A DNA stretch of 5,967 bases, taken from Helicobacteraceae bacterium (GTDB lineage: Bacteria > Campylobacterota > Campylobacteria > Campylobacterales > Sulfurimonadaceae). Shown one piece after another: positions 1-5,939 of the stretch. Made by a program: the position numbers and the translations under genes. Each line of letters starts with the position of its first letter. Position 1 is the first letter of the stretch. The stretch spans positions 1 to 5,967 of the forward strand of contig WFOM01000065.1 in NCBI GenBank assembly GCA_015488075.1, given 5' to 3'. A model generated the notes under the pieces. The model was given only the letters and a program-made list of their open reading frames with translations, searched no databases and was not told the origin of the DNA.

Positions 1-857
1 ATAGAGTTTGCAGGTGATTTCGGATAAATCCTCAAACCAAGTGCTTTTAGAGCTTCTCTGACAGCTTTTGCCCTTTTTTCCGTATCTGCATAGAGTTTTT
101 CATATCCGCCGTTTTGCTCTATGGTTGATAAAATCTCATCAAGCCCTATTACAAGTGTTGTAGCAGCCGTGTAAGCTGTTGTATTTTGTTGCTGTTTTTT
201 TATCTCGCTTGCAAGATTCAGATAATACCCTCTGCCGTTTCCAATCTTTTCTACCGCACTTTTTGAAAGTCCAACTATAGCAAGTCCCGGAGGAAGCATC
301 AAGGCTTTTTGACTGCCTGCTATAAGTGCATCTATATTTGTTACATCTATATCCTCAACACCCACAGCCGTTATACCGTCAGCTATTATCATGATATCTG
401 AATTAATCTCTTTTACTGCTTTTGCTATCTCTTCAACAGGGTGTCTAAGACCTCCAGCACTTTCACTTATCTGTATAGCTACGGCATCTATATTTGGATT
501 TTCTTTTATAGCATTTACAACATCATCAACATTTGCAGGTGTATCCCACTCATATTTTAGTTCAACATTTTCAAGTCCCAGAGCTTTTGCTATCTTGCCA
601 AATCTTTCTCCGAATTTTCCGGCATTGACATTTAAAAGTGTGTTATGACAAAGATTTAGCACACTTGCTTCCATAGCACCGGTTCCGGTTGAAGCCAGCA
701 TAACAACCTCATCTGTTTTTAAAAGGTTAAACAGTTTTTCTCTGGCACTTTTAAATACAGCTTCAAATTCCGGAGTTCTGTGGTGGATTGTTTCACCACT
801 CATGGCATCTCTTACATTTAAAGGAACAGGAGTCGGTCCAGGAGTAAATAAAAGCAT
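1..857 (-). CDS. Class V PLP-dependent aminotransferase, alanine/serine-glyoxylate (pyruvate) type; 3' end outside window
   Basis: Predicted cytosolic fold-type I transaminase that would move an amino group between alanine or serine and glyoxylate or pyruvate. The frame is open for 285 codons from the ATG at 857-855 to the window edge, where it is cut mid-codon. The family is usually about 360-390 residues, so roughly the last quarter is missing. Visible marks are the N-terminal FTPGPTPVP (residues 4-12), the glycine-rich cofactor phosphate loop STGTGAMEAS (56-65), the aspartate in ADGITAVG (D160) expected to contact the pyridine nitrogen, and GSQKALMLPPG with the Schiff-base lysine K184. The start is supported by an AGGGA ribosome site (868-864) six bases upstream. 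It has its own promoter and follows the small gene at 913-1212 in the same direction. Substrate choice cannot be read from the sequence; serine-pyruvate, alanine-glyoxylate and related activities are all possible. Family assignment is strong, substrate is inference. Confidence 0.92.
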   Translation of the reverse strand, partial: MLLFTPGPTPVPLNVRDAMSGETIHHRTPEFEAVFKSAREKLFNLLKTDEVVMLASTGTGAMEASVLNLCHNTLLNVNAGKFGERFGKIAKALGLENVELKYEWDTPANVDDVVNAIKENPNIDAVAIQISESAGGLRHPVEEIAKAVKEINSDIMIIADGITAVGVEDIDVTNIDALIAGSQKALMLPPGLAIVGLSKSAVEKIGNGRGYYLNLASEIKKQQQNTTAYTAATTLVIGLDEILSTIEQNGGYEKLYADTEKRAKAVREALKALGLRIYPKSPANS

Positions 858-865
858 TACAATTC

Positions 866-881
866 CCTAAAATTTTTTAGG
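866..881. repeat. Short palindrome between -10 box and ribosome site of the aminotransferase gene
   Basis: Perfect 7-bp inverted repeat CCTAAAA / TTTTAGG with a 2-base centre. It lies between the TATAAT and the start codon and includes most of the AGGGA ribosome site. With transcription expected to start near 877-878, only part of the palindrome would be in the mRNA, so it fits a DNA operator across +1 better than an RNA hairpin. AT-rich palindromes arise by chance in such DNA, so a role is uncertain. Confidence 0.4.
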
Positions 882-883
882 CA

Positions 884-889
884 ATTATA
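884..889 (-). promoter_or_regulatory. Predicted -10 box of the aminotransferase gene
   Basis: Exact TATAAT on the minus strand, 26 bases upstream of the ATG, within an AT-rich stretch. No good -35 hexamer is present at 16-18 bp, which is usual for sigma70 promoters of Campylobacterota. The same nine bases, TATAATTGC, recur at the promoter of the UPF0324 gene (3697-3689). The gap of 55 bases between the upstream gene's stop and this ATG leaves room for an independent start site. No intrinsic terminator is visible between the two genes, so read-through from upstream is also possible. Confidence 0.6.
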
Positions 890-912
890 TCCAAATTAAT
901 ATAAATTTTAAA

Positions 913-1212
913 TCAAACTTTTATATCTAGCTTGTGAAGGGAGATTTTCTCTTCAGATTTTTTCTGCTCTTTTTTGTTTTGATTTTGTGTTTCTTCGTCT
1001 GCAGTTTCTCTTTGGTGTTCTCTGTCAGGGTCAACCTCTTTGTTTTCTTCAGCGGGTCTTACCTCTTCAACTTCTTTTTCTTTTTCGTTTGTAAGATGCC
1101 CTGCCATCATATTTTGAAAATCGATTCTTTGGATGTGATCTGTTTTTAATGATGCCACATATGGTATCTGCTGGTTTGTATATATCACATTGCCTATGGG
1201 TCCGAGTGCCAT
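913..1212 (-). CDS. Small, highly charged protein of unknown function (99 aa)
   Basis: I do not recognise a named family. The N-terminal ~40 residues are ordinary and mixed (MALGPIGNVIYTNQQIPYVA...). Residues ~43-90 are very rich in Glu, Lys, Asp, Gln and Arg with motifs such as EEVRPAEENKEVDPDREH, suggesting a disordered or helical charged tail, and the protein closes with ISLHKLDIKV. It has no signal peptide, membrane segment or cysteine. It is credible as a gene because the ATG is four bases after the NFACT stop codon and an AAGG ribosome site (1223-1220) sits seven bases upstream, overlapping the end of the NFACT frame. This indicates co-transcription and perhaps translational coupling. 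The non-repetitive, terminally distinct ends argue against chance. The antisense open frame here is a Phe-rich shadow. Function unknown; a link to ribosome quality control would rest on position alone. Confidence 0.75.
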   Translation of the reverse strand: MALGPIGNVIYTNQQIPYVASLKTDHIQRIDFQNMMAGHLTNEKEKEVEEVRPAEENKEVDPDREHQRETADEETQNQNKKEQKKSEEKISLHKLDIKV

Positions 1213-1216
1213 GATA

Positions 1217-2542
1217 CTACCTTGTTATTTTAATCGTTTTGTAGTTGTAATACAAAACATTTGCACCTTCTTGTGCTTTTACATCCTGCCTTTTTGTATA
1301 ATCGACCAAAAAAGAACCTTTTTGAGTTGTTGAAAATTCCACACACAGTTTTGCGGCAAATTCCAAAACATTTTGGGGAATATTTTGTTTATCGGTTTTC
1401 ACCAGAACATGGGCACTTGGCATATCTTTTAAGTGAAACCATATATCTTTTGCCTTTGCATCTTTTAAAAGTTTTATATTTCCTTTTTCATTTTTGCCAA
1501 GAAGTATCTTATACCCTTCAACATAAAACACTTCAAGATTTTCATCTGTTTTTTCTTTTTTTGATTGTTGTTTTTTTGGAAAAAGGAGCTCTATTTTGTC
1601 AATCTCATCACTCTCTTCAACTATCGTCATAAATCTTTTGATATGCTCAATCTTGGACAAAAGAGACTCTTTTTCTATATGCAGGTTTTTTGCTTTTTGT
1701 CTGAGCCTTTTTGCTTTTGAAAATATGTCATCCGGAAGTCTTGAAATATTTTCATAAAGTTTTTCCGGTTTATATAGAATTTTGCTGCCGTCATAGTCTG
1801 TAAGTTCTATCTCTTTTTGGTAAGGTTTTATGTTGTGAAGATTTGAAAGCACAAGATTCCCTATATAAAAAAGTTCCTCAGAACTCTTTAAAAGTTCATT
1901 TTCATCCTCCAACTCATCAAGCCTTTTTAAAAGCTTGTCAAGATTTTTCTTAAGCAAAGAAAGTTTTTGTGTTTTTAAACTTTGCAGTTTTTTTTGATAG
2001 TCTTTTTTATATTCATCATACAAAAACCGCTCTATGTCATCTATGGGATATTCTTTGGGGACAAACTCTTTTTTTTTCAAAGGCAGAAGTTTGTGACCGA
2101 CTTTTACCTCTCTGTATGACGAATATATATCTATATGTCTTAATGCCTCTACAACAACTTCATCTTTGTCAAGTATGATTATGTTTGTATGTTTTCCCGT
2201 AAATTCAAACTGCAGATAAAAAAGTTCTTTTTTGTATGAGTGCGACTGCATACATTCAAATCTGAGAATTTTGTCGTCGTTTACCAAAAAAACATCTTGT
2301 ATCTTTGATTTGTTTATCTTTTTTGAAAGAGCTATATCAAATGGAGCATTGTATAGTTTTTCTCTGTAAAGATTTTTGTCTGTTTTAAAAATTTTTGAGT
2401 TTGACTTTGTCAGATCAAAATATATCTCATTGCCTTTGTCAAAAACCGCTTTTATGATATTGTCATCAACTCTGTATATGGAAGATATCTGTTTAAACTG
2501 TTTCAGATACAGACATATCTGTTTTAAATGGGAAAGTTTCAT
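1217..2542 (-). CDS. NFACT-family protein, RqcH/Rqc2-like (often annotated fibronectin-binding)
   Basis: 441-residue relative of RqcH/Rqc2, which bind obstructed 50S subunits carrying peptidyl-tRNA and, in bacteria, recruit tRNA-Ala to add C-terminal alanine tails that mark stalled peptides for degradation. It is shorter than the ~570 residues of Firmicutes RqcH. The NFACT-N domain spans about 1-170 with FTGKHTNIIILD (114-125) and EALRHIDIYSSYREV (132-146). A charged coiled-coil middle covers about 175-310, with long Lys/Leu/Glu heptads. The NFACT-R (DUF814) domain spans about 335-441 with DIWFHLKDMPSAHVLVKT (366-383) and VDYTKRQDVK (413-422). The Asp-Arg pair used by B. subtilis RqcH for tailing aligns with D90-K91 here. 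The ATG at 2542 is the first possible start after an in-frame TAG. There is no Shine-Dalgarno, and the -10 box is 7 bases away, so the mRNA may be leaderless. The older name, fibronectin-binding protein, is probably not its primary role. Confidence 0.93.
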   Translation of the reverse strand: MKLSHLKQICLYLKQFKQISSIYRVDDNIIKAVFDKGNEIYFDLTKSNSKIFKTDKNLYREKLYNAPFDIALSKKINKSKIQDVFLVNDDKILRFECMQSHSYKKELFYLQFEFTGKHTNIIILDKDEVVVEALRHIDIYSSYREVKVGHKLLPLKKKEFVPKEYPIDDIERFLYDEYKKDYQKKLQSLKTQKLSLLKKNLDKLLKRLDELEDENELLKSSEELFYIGNLVLSNLHNIKPYQKEIELTDYDGSKILYKPEKLYENISRLPDDIFSKAKRLRQKAKNLHIEKESLLSKIEHIKRFMTIVEESDEIDKIELLFPKKQQSKKEKTDENLEVFYVEGYKILLGKNEKGNIKLLKDAKAKDIWFHLKDMPSAHVLVKTDKQNIPQNVLEFAAKLCVEFSTTQKGSFLVDYTKRQDVKAQEGANVLYYNYKTIKITR

Positions 2543-2549
2543 AAAGAAG

Positions 2550-2558
2550 ATTATATCA
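2550..2558 (-). promoter_or_regulatory. Extended -10 promoter of the NFACT gene, possibly giving a leaderless mRNA
   Basis: Minus-strand TGATATAAT is an exact extended -10 (TGnTATAAT). Only seven bases (CTTCTTT) separate it from the ATG of the NFACT gene, placing the expected start of transcription at or next to the A of the ATG. No ribosome-binding sequence is present between them. There is no matching -35, as expected for an extended -10. Its first T is the last base of the T-tract of the upstream terminator, so the two signals abut. Confidence 0.65.
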
Positions 2559-2588
2559 AAAAGTGGCTAAAAACTGCTGTTTTTAGCC
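2558..2588 (-). terminator. Intrinsic terminator of the UPF0324 (yeiH-like) gene
   Basis: Perfect 9-bp stem GGCTAAAAA / TTTTTAGCC (2588-2580 with 2573-2565), six-base loop CAGCAG, then on the minus strand AC followed by five T (2562-2558). It starts six bases after the stop codon of the upstream gene. The T-tract is modest, but the stem is perfect and the position is right. On the plus strand the stem is followed by A rather than T, so it acts for minus-strand transcription. Confidence 0.8.
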
Positions 2589-2594
2589 AAAAAA

Positions 2595-3662
2595 TTAAGC
2601 CAATACTCCATAAACTATTTTGGTTATAACAAACCCGCCTACAACAAGCCATGCGAACATAAGTCCGGCAGTATAAAGCGGAGCAAGACCAAGACCTTTG
2701 AATTTTGCAAATCTTGTCTGCATACCAAGTGCAGTCATTGCCATAGTAAGTAAAAATGTGTCTATAGTATTTATGTGATGAACTATATCATCAGGGATTA
2801 GATGAAGAGAGTTAAATCCTGCCATACCTATAAAATAAACTGCAAACCAAGGGATTACAAGTTTTACTTTTGCACCTTCACCCCCTTCTTTTTTAGCTTT
2901 TGCCGAGAGATAAAGTCCAAGTATGATAAGCATCGGTGCTATCATGATAACTCTTGTCATCTTTACTATAACCGCATTGTTTGCCATAACATCAGGTGAA
3001 TGAGGGATTGAAGCAGGGACAGCAACAACTTGGGCTACTTCATGTATGGTTCCACCTGTGTATATACCAAATTCTGCAGGAGTCATATGTAAAAATCCTG
3101 TTGCCGGTTCTATAATGGTTCCGTATAAAACAGGATACAAAAACATAGAAATAGTTCCAAACAAAACAACCATACTTACGGCAACCGCTGCCTTGTGTCC
3201 TTCAGCCTTTAAAACCGGCTCGGTTGCCAAAACAGCAGCAGCACCGCAAACACTTGCACCAGATGCTGTAAGCATAGATGTGTCTCTATCCATTTTAAAC
3301 ACTTTTACACCTATATATGTCCCAAGCAGGAATGTAGTTGTAAGCATAACTGCCGAAACGGTTATACCAGCAGGACCTACATCTATTATCTGCTGGAATG
3401 TAAGTCTGAAACCGTAAAACACTATGGCAAATCTAAGTATCTTTTTAGCACTGAAAACTATACCGCTCTCCCATGTTGATGGAAAATGGTTGTGAAGTGT
3501 ATTTGCATAAAATATACCTATGACTATACCCACAACAAGCGGAGATATTCCAAGCGATTTTATAGGACCGAGTCCGGCTATATATGTAGCGGCAGATGCA
3601 ACAAGAGCAACAAATATGATACCGCTGAATGTTCCTTTTCTGTTTTCTTTTGAAAATGGCAT
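2595..3662 (-). CDS. yeiH: YeiH/UPF0324-family membrane protein, putative sulfate exporter
   Basis: 355-residue inner-membrane protein of the PF03601 family (E. coli YeiH is about the same length), annotated as putative sulfate exporter because a relative is linked to sulfate efflux during taurine breakdown. Transport activity here is inferred from the family. About ten hydrophobic segments are visible, among them roughly 12-30, 39-54, 74-88, 98-119, 159-180, 236-253, 268-284, 302-314 and 329-350. Family-type conserved stretches are ASGASVCGAAAVLATEP (133-149), GGTIHEVAQVVAVP (203-216) and VKMTRVIMIAP (233-243), lying in or between membrane helices. The start is set by a strong GAAGGGG ribosome site (3673-3667) four bases before the ATG. 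It is a single-gene unit bounded by its own promoter and by terminators on both sides. Export of sulfate or a related oxyanion would suit a sulfur-oxidising cell, but nothing in the flanking genes fixes the substrate. Confidence 0.93.
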   Translation of the reverse strand: MPFSKENRKGTFSGIIFVALVASAATYIAGLGPIKSLGISPLVVGIVIGIFYANTLHNHFPSTWESGIVFSAKKILRFAIVFYGFRLTFQQIIDVGPAGITVSAVMLTTTFLLGTYIGVKVFKMDRDTSMLTASGASVCGAAAVLATEPVLKAEGHKAAVAVSMVVLFGTISMFLYPVLYGTIIEPATGFLHMTPAEFGIYTGGTIHEVAQVVAVPASIPHSPDVMANNAVIVKMTRVIMIAPMLIILGLYLSAKAKKEGGEGAKVKLVIPWFAVYFIGMAGFNSLHLIPDDIVHHINTIDTFLLTMAMTALGMQTRFAKFKGLGLAPLYTAGLMFAWLVVGGFVITKIVYGVLA

Positions 3663-3691
3663 ATTACCCCTTCAACTAAAAAATTTTCGCA

Positions 3692-3697
3692 ATTATA
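3692..3697 (-). promoter_or_regulatory. Predicted -10 box of the UPF0324 gene
   Basis: Exact TATAAT on the minus strand, 29 bases upstream of the ATG, giving a leader of about 22 bases that carries the GAAGGGG ribosome site. It lies just after the terminator of ccoG, as expected for a new transcription unit. No convincing -35 is present. The following bases (TGCGAAAATTTTTTAG) resemble those after the aminotransferase -10 (TGCCTAAAAAATTTTAG). Confidence 0.6.
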
Positions 3698-3709
3698 CTA
3701 CTTTTTGAT

Positions 3710-3734
3710 AAAAAAGAGGCAAAACACCTCTTTT
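3710..3734 (-). terminator. Intrinsic terminator of the recombinase-like/ccoG operon
   Basis: Minus-strand stem AAAAGAGG (3734-3727) pairs perfectly with CCTCTTTT (3719-3712) across a seven-base loop TGTTTTG, and a run of six T (3715-3710) follows the GC part. It begins seven bases after the ccoG stop codon. Because the stem is flanked by A and T runs it could also work on the plus strand, but no plus-strand gene ends here. Confidence 0.82.
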
Positions 3735-3741
3735 GGCTTTT

Positions 3742-5214
3742 TTATTTTGGAAGCAGGTCCTCTCTTGGGAAAACAAATGTGGCTTTTCTTGTAACTGAAA
3801 TCTTTTTGTCCGGTTTTCCGTTTTTATCCAATGCATAGGCATGTATCGTTATAGGTATTATCGTATCGTTGTCAGGATTGCTTACGAGTTTGTCATAAGT
3901 TGATATAACAAGTATATCTTTGTTTTTAACTCTTGGTTTTACCCAAAACGGTTTTGACGGAGATTTGACAAAAAGTTTACCGTTAACTTTTATGTCCGGT
4001 TTTACTTCAAAATAGTATTTCATTTTTGTTTTTTGTATATTTTGAAGTAGGAATATATAGGCATTGTCAACTCTTACCTTGCAGTTTTTGTCGGTTTTTA
4101 AATCACATCCTCTAGGAAGCACATGTATGTAGTAGTTTCTGTTGTCTTTGTTGATATTTAAAAGCATATGCTCTTTCTTGCTTGCCATAAATATAAGACC
4201 GGCTATTACCAAAGTCAAAACAACAATATACCCTATGATTTTAGGTCTGAAGTATTGGGTTTTTCCTTTTCTAAAAGCAGTTTCATATTCACTTGACCAT
4301 CTCACAAGTGAAGGCTCTTTGAATTTTGCCATAACATTTGTGCAGGCATCGACACACTCAAGACAGTTTATACACTCAAGTTGAAGCCCTTTTCTTATAT
4401 CTATGTGTGTAGGGCAGACTGTAACACAGCTTTCACAGGCGGTGCATAGTGCATTTTCTCCGTTTATCTCTTTAACCTCTTTTTGTGATTTTGCCAGTTT
4501 GTGGTGATGCTCATCATATATTTTTCCGCCTCTGTATTCATCGTATATAGCCATAATTGTGTGTTCATCATACAAAACAGACTGAACCCTTGAATACGGG
4601 CAAACATATACACAAAAATTTTCTTTTATAAATACGATATCAGCTATCAAAAATACGGCAACACCTATAACAAAACCTATCATTATCATATGGTCAGCAG
4701 GATTTGCAAGGTATTTGAAAAAATCTTCAGGCGGAACAAAATACCACATAAAGTCCGAAGCGGCAAGTATCGACAAAAACGACCATATTGCTATAGCGAC
4801 AGCTTTTTTCACCCTGTTTTCAGGCTTGCTCATATCAGGTTCTTTTTGTTTGTTTTTTATAGATCTTCTAAGTCTTAACAGCTTTGTTTCTATAAAATCA
4901 CGATAAACTACTCTGAAAATCGTCTGAGGGCAAAGCCAACCGCAAAACACCCTTCCTCCAAACACCGTTATACCAAATATACCTATAAAAAGTATCATAA
5001 GCAAAAACGGCATAAGATAAAGTTCCTGCATATCAAACTGAACAAACAGAAGATGTAGTTTCATCTTGTCAAAGCTGAGCAGGAAAAAATGGTTTCCGTT
5101 TATGGTTATCCACGGAACAACAATCGATACAACAGTTGCAAAAGCATACAGATAATATCTCTTTATTCTCCAGGGAGACTGTTTTTTAAACTCTACATGT
5201 TTGACTTCCGACAT
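3742..5214 (-). CDS. ccoG: CcoG (FixG/RdxA), cytochrome cbb3 oxidase accessory protein and Cu(II) reductase
   Basis: 490-residue membrane iron-sulfur protein. In the family, CcoG reduces Cu(II) to Cu(I) so that CuB can be installed in the cbb3-type terminal oxidase. Membrane segments lie at about 20-38, 64-88, 137-152, 177-196 and 325-344. Two CxxxCP motifs are present, CGWLCP (C91, C95) and CVYVCP (C201, C205). A cytoplasmic double 4Fe-4S ferredoxin domain has C257, C260, C263, C267 (CTACESCVTVCP) and C281, C284, C287, C291 (CINCLECVDAC). The C-terminal ~140 residues form the periplasmic FixG Ig-like domain. All expected cysteines are there, so the protein should be functional. C370 and C378 in the periplasmic part are extra to the motifs named here. 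The start is supported by AAAGGA (5227-5222) seven bases upstream. It begins 15 bases after the recombinase-like gene, with which it is likely co-transcribed, and ends at a terminator. No ccoNOPQ genes are in the window. Confidence 0.96.
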   Translation of the reverse strand: MSEVKHVEFKKQSPWRIKRYYLYAFATVVSIVVPWITINGNHFFLLSFDKMKLHLLFVQFDMQELYLMPFLLMILFIGIFGITVFGGRVFCGWLCPQTIFRVVYRDFIETKLLRLRRSIKNKQKEPDMSKPENRVKKAVAIAIWSFLSILAASDFMWYFVPPEDFFKYLANPADHMIMIGFVIGVAVFLIADIVFIKENFCVYVCPYSRVQSVLYDEHTIMAIYDEYRGGKIYDEHHHKLAKSQKEVKEINGENALCTACESCVTVCPTHIDIRKGLQLECINCLECVDACTNVMAKFKEPSLVRWSSEYETAFRKGKTQYFRPKIIGYIVVLTLVIAGLIFMASKKEHMLLNINKDNRNYYIHVLPRGCDLKTDKNCKVRVDNAYIFLLQNIQKTKMKYYFEVKPDIKVNGKLFVKSPSKPFWVKPRVKNKDILVISTYDKLVSNPDNDTIIPITIHAYALDKNGKPDKKISVTRKATFVFPREDLLPK

Positions 5215-5229
5215 ACATTTTTCCTTTAG

Positions 5230-5871
5230 TTAGATTTCATACGGACATTTTATAGTATTTATAACTTTGTTTTCTCCGTCAACACTCTCAAAAGGCATTG
5301 ATGACTCTTTTACAAGCTCTTTTAACTCTCTGGATTCTATATAATCCTTCAAAGAGCTTCTGCTTACATCAAGCTCTCTTGCAATGTAACTTACACTTTT
5401 ACCTTCAAGCAAAAGCTTTATGATTTGATTCAGATATATATCAAATTTTGATTTTGAGATACTCCCTTTTGGTCTGCCAAAGCTGTTTTCCTGCTTGTTT
5501 TTAAGCCTCTGTCTGCATCCGTCTAATAATCCCAACACCAATGTAGCATTAGTTTTATTAGATATAACCACAGCTTTTGATATAAAATGTATCTCAAAAC
5601 TGTTTTTAAGCAAACAGCTAAACATCTGAACCAAATCTTCCATAAAAGTGCTTAAAACCCAAACATCATAAACCAGCAGTTTAGCATTTGACTGTTTTCT
5701 AAGATAATCTGTCACATCGCTTCTTGCTTCAAGTCGTTTATTTTGTGAGTTGTAGTCTATAAAAGTATCATCAATCTCCATGCCTTTGTTTGTGGCATAC
5801 GATTTTATACTTTTTAGCTGAGAAGCAACAGTGTCAAAATTTTTATCTTGACGGACAAATGCTATAACCAT
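5230..5871 (-). CDS. Serine-recombinase (resolvase)-like protein lacking catalytic residues; probable DNA-binding regulator
   Basis: 213 residues in resolvase/invertase layout. An N-terminal domain (~1-125) starts MVIAFVRQDKN, matching the family's opening with the arginine R7 kept, but position 9, where the nucleophilic serine of ARVST belongs, is Asp. The LDRLGR segment carrying two active-site arginines reads VYDVWVLSTF (67-76), with no Arg, and the Glu/Arg-rich start of the long helix is DGCRQRLK (117-124). The hinge FGRPKGS (131-137) and the C-terminal HTH (about 147-183, GKSVSYIARELDVSRSSLKDYI) are well kept, followed by a ~30-residue tail. It should therefore bind DNA but not cut it. 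Four repeated half-sites surround its promoter, suggesting autoregulation, and ccoG follows within 15 bases. The ATG is chosen because it places the family N-terminus correctly, though the ribosome site is distant. A decaying recombinase is the alternative, but the intact frame and operon position speak against it. Confidence 0.85.
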   Translation of the reverse strand: MVIAFVRQDKNFDTVASQLKSIKSYATNKGMEIDDTFIDYNSQNKRLEARSDVTDYLRKQSNAKLLVYDVWVLSTFMEDLVQMFSCLLKNSFEIHFISKAVVISNKTNATLVLGLLDGCRQRLKNKQENSFGRPKGSISKSKFDIYLNQIIKLLLEGKSVSYIARELDVSRSSLKDYIESRELKELVKESSMPFESVDGENKVINTIKCPYEI

Positions 5872-5884
5872 AATGACGGTTTTT

Positions 5885-5890
5885 TCCTCT
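5885..5890 (-). promoter_or_regulatory. Ribosome-binding site with unusually long spacing, recombinase-like gene
   Basis: AGAGGA on the minus strand is the only Shine-Dalgarno-like sequence upstream of the ATG at 5871. Thirteen bases separate them, against the usual 5-9, and these thirteen hold half-site TGACGGTTTTTT. The only in-frame alternative closer to it would be the rare ATT at 5874-5872. Poor initiation and thus low protein level is a reasonable guess. Confidence 0.55.
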
Positions 5891-5910
5891 TTTTATGATA
5901 TTTTATCGTC

Positions 5911-5939
5911 ATTATAAATAAATTAACGATAAAAGTCAA
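5911..5939 (-). promoter_or_regulatory. Sigma70 promoter of the recombinase-like/ccoG operon
   Basis: Minus-strand TTGACT (5939-5934), a 17-bp spacer and TATAAT (5916-5911) form the best promoter in the window, with five of six and six of six consensus matches. Transcription is expected to start near 5904, leaving a leader of about 33 bases. The half-site at 5924-5935 overlaps the -35 and spacer, and the one at 5900-5911 overlaps the end of the -10 and the start point, so a protein bound there would block polymerase. This predicts autorepression of the operon. Confidence 0.8.

Noticed and set aside
391..648. Plus-strand open frame of 85 codons, Ser/Phe-rich
   Set aside because: It lies antisense within the aminotransferase, whose motifs and ribosome site are clear; no ribosome site or recognisable protein on the plus strand.
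934..1149. Plus-strand Phe-rich open frame of 71 codons that looks like a membrane peptide
   Set aside because: The Phe runs are the complement of Glu/Lys codons in the minus-strand small protein; no start signal supports it.
1261..1632. Plus-strand open frame of 123 codons opposite the NFACT gene
   Set aside because: Shadow of the NFACT-R coding region, which carries family motifs on the minus strand.
3046..3417. Plus-strand open frame of 123 codons opposite the UPF0324 gene
   Set aside because: Low-complexity shadow of hydrophobic minus-strand codons, with no ribosome site or family resemblance.
4690..4906. Two overlapping plus-strand open frames of about 62 codons opposite ccoG
   Set aside because: Both are antisense to conserved CcoG sequence and overlap each other in different frames, typical of chance frames.
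5216..5218. ATG four bases upstream of the chosen ccoG start
   Set aside because: It is out of frame with CcoG and only three bases from AAAGGA; the in-frame ATG at 5214 has the right seven-base spacing and leads into the family sequence.
5230..5871. Reading the recombinase-like gene as part of a transposon or prophage
   Set aside because: No transposase, insertion-sequence ends or target duplications are visible, the neighbours are housekeeping genes, and the catalytic residues are absent.
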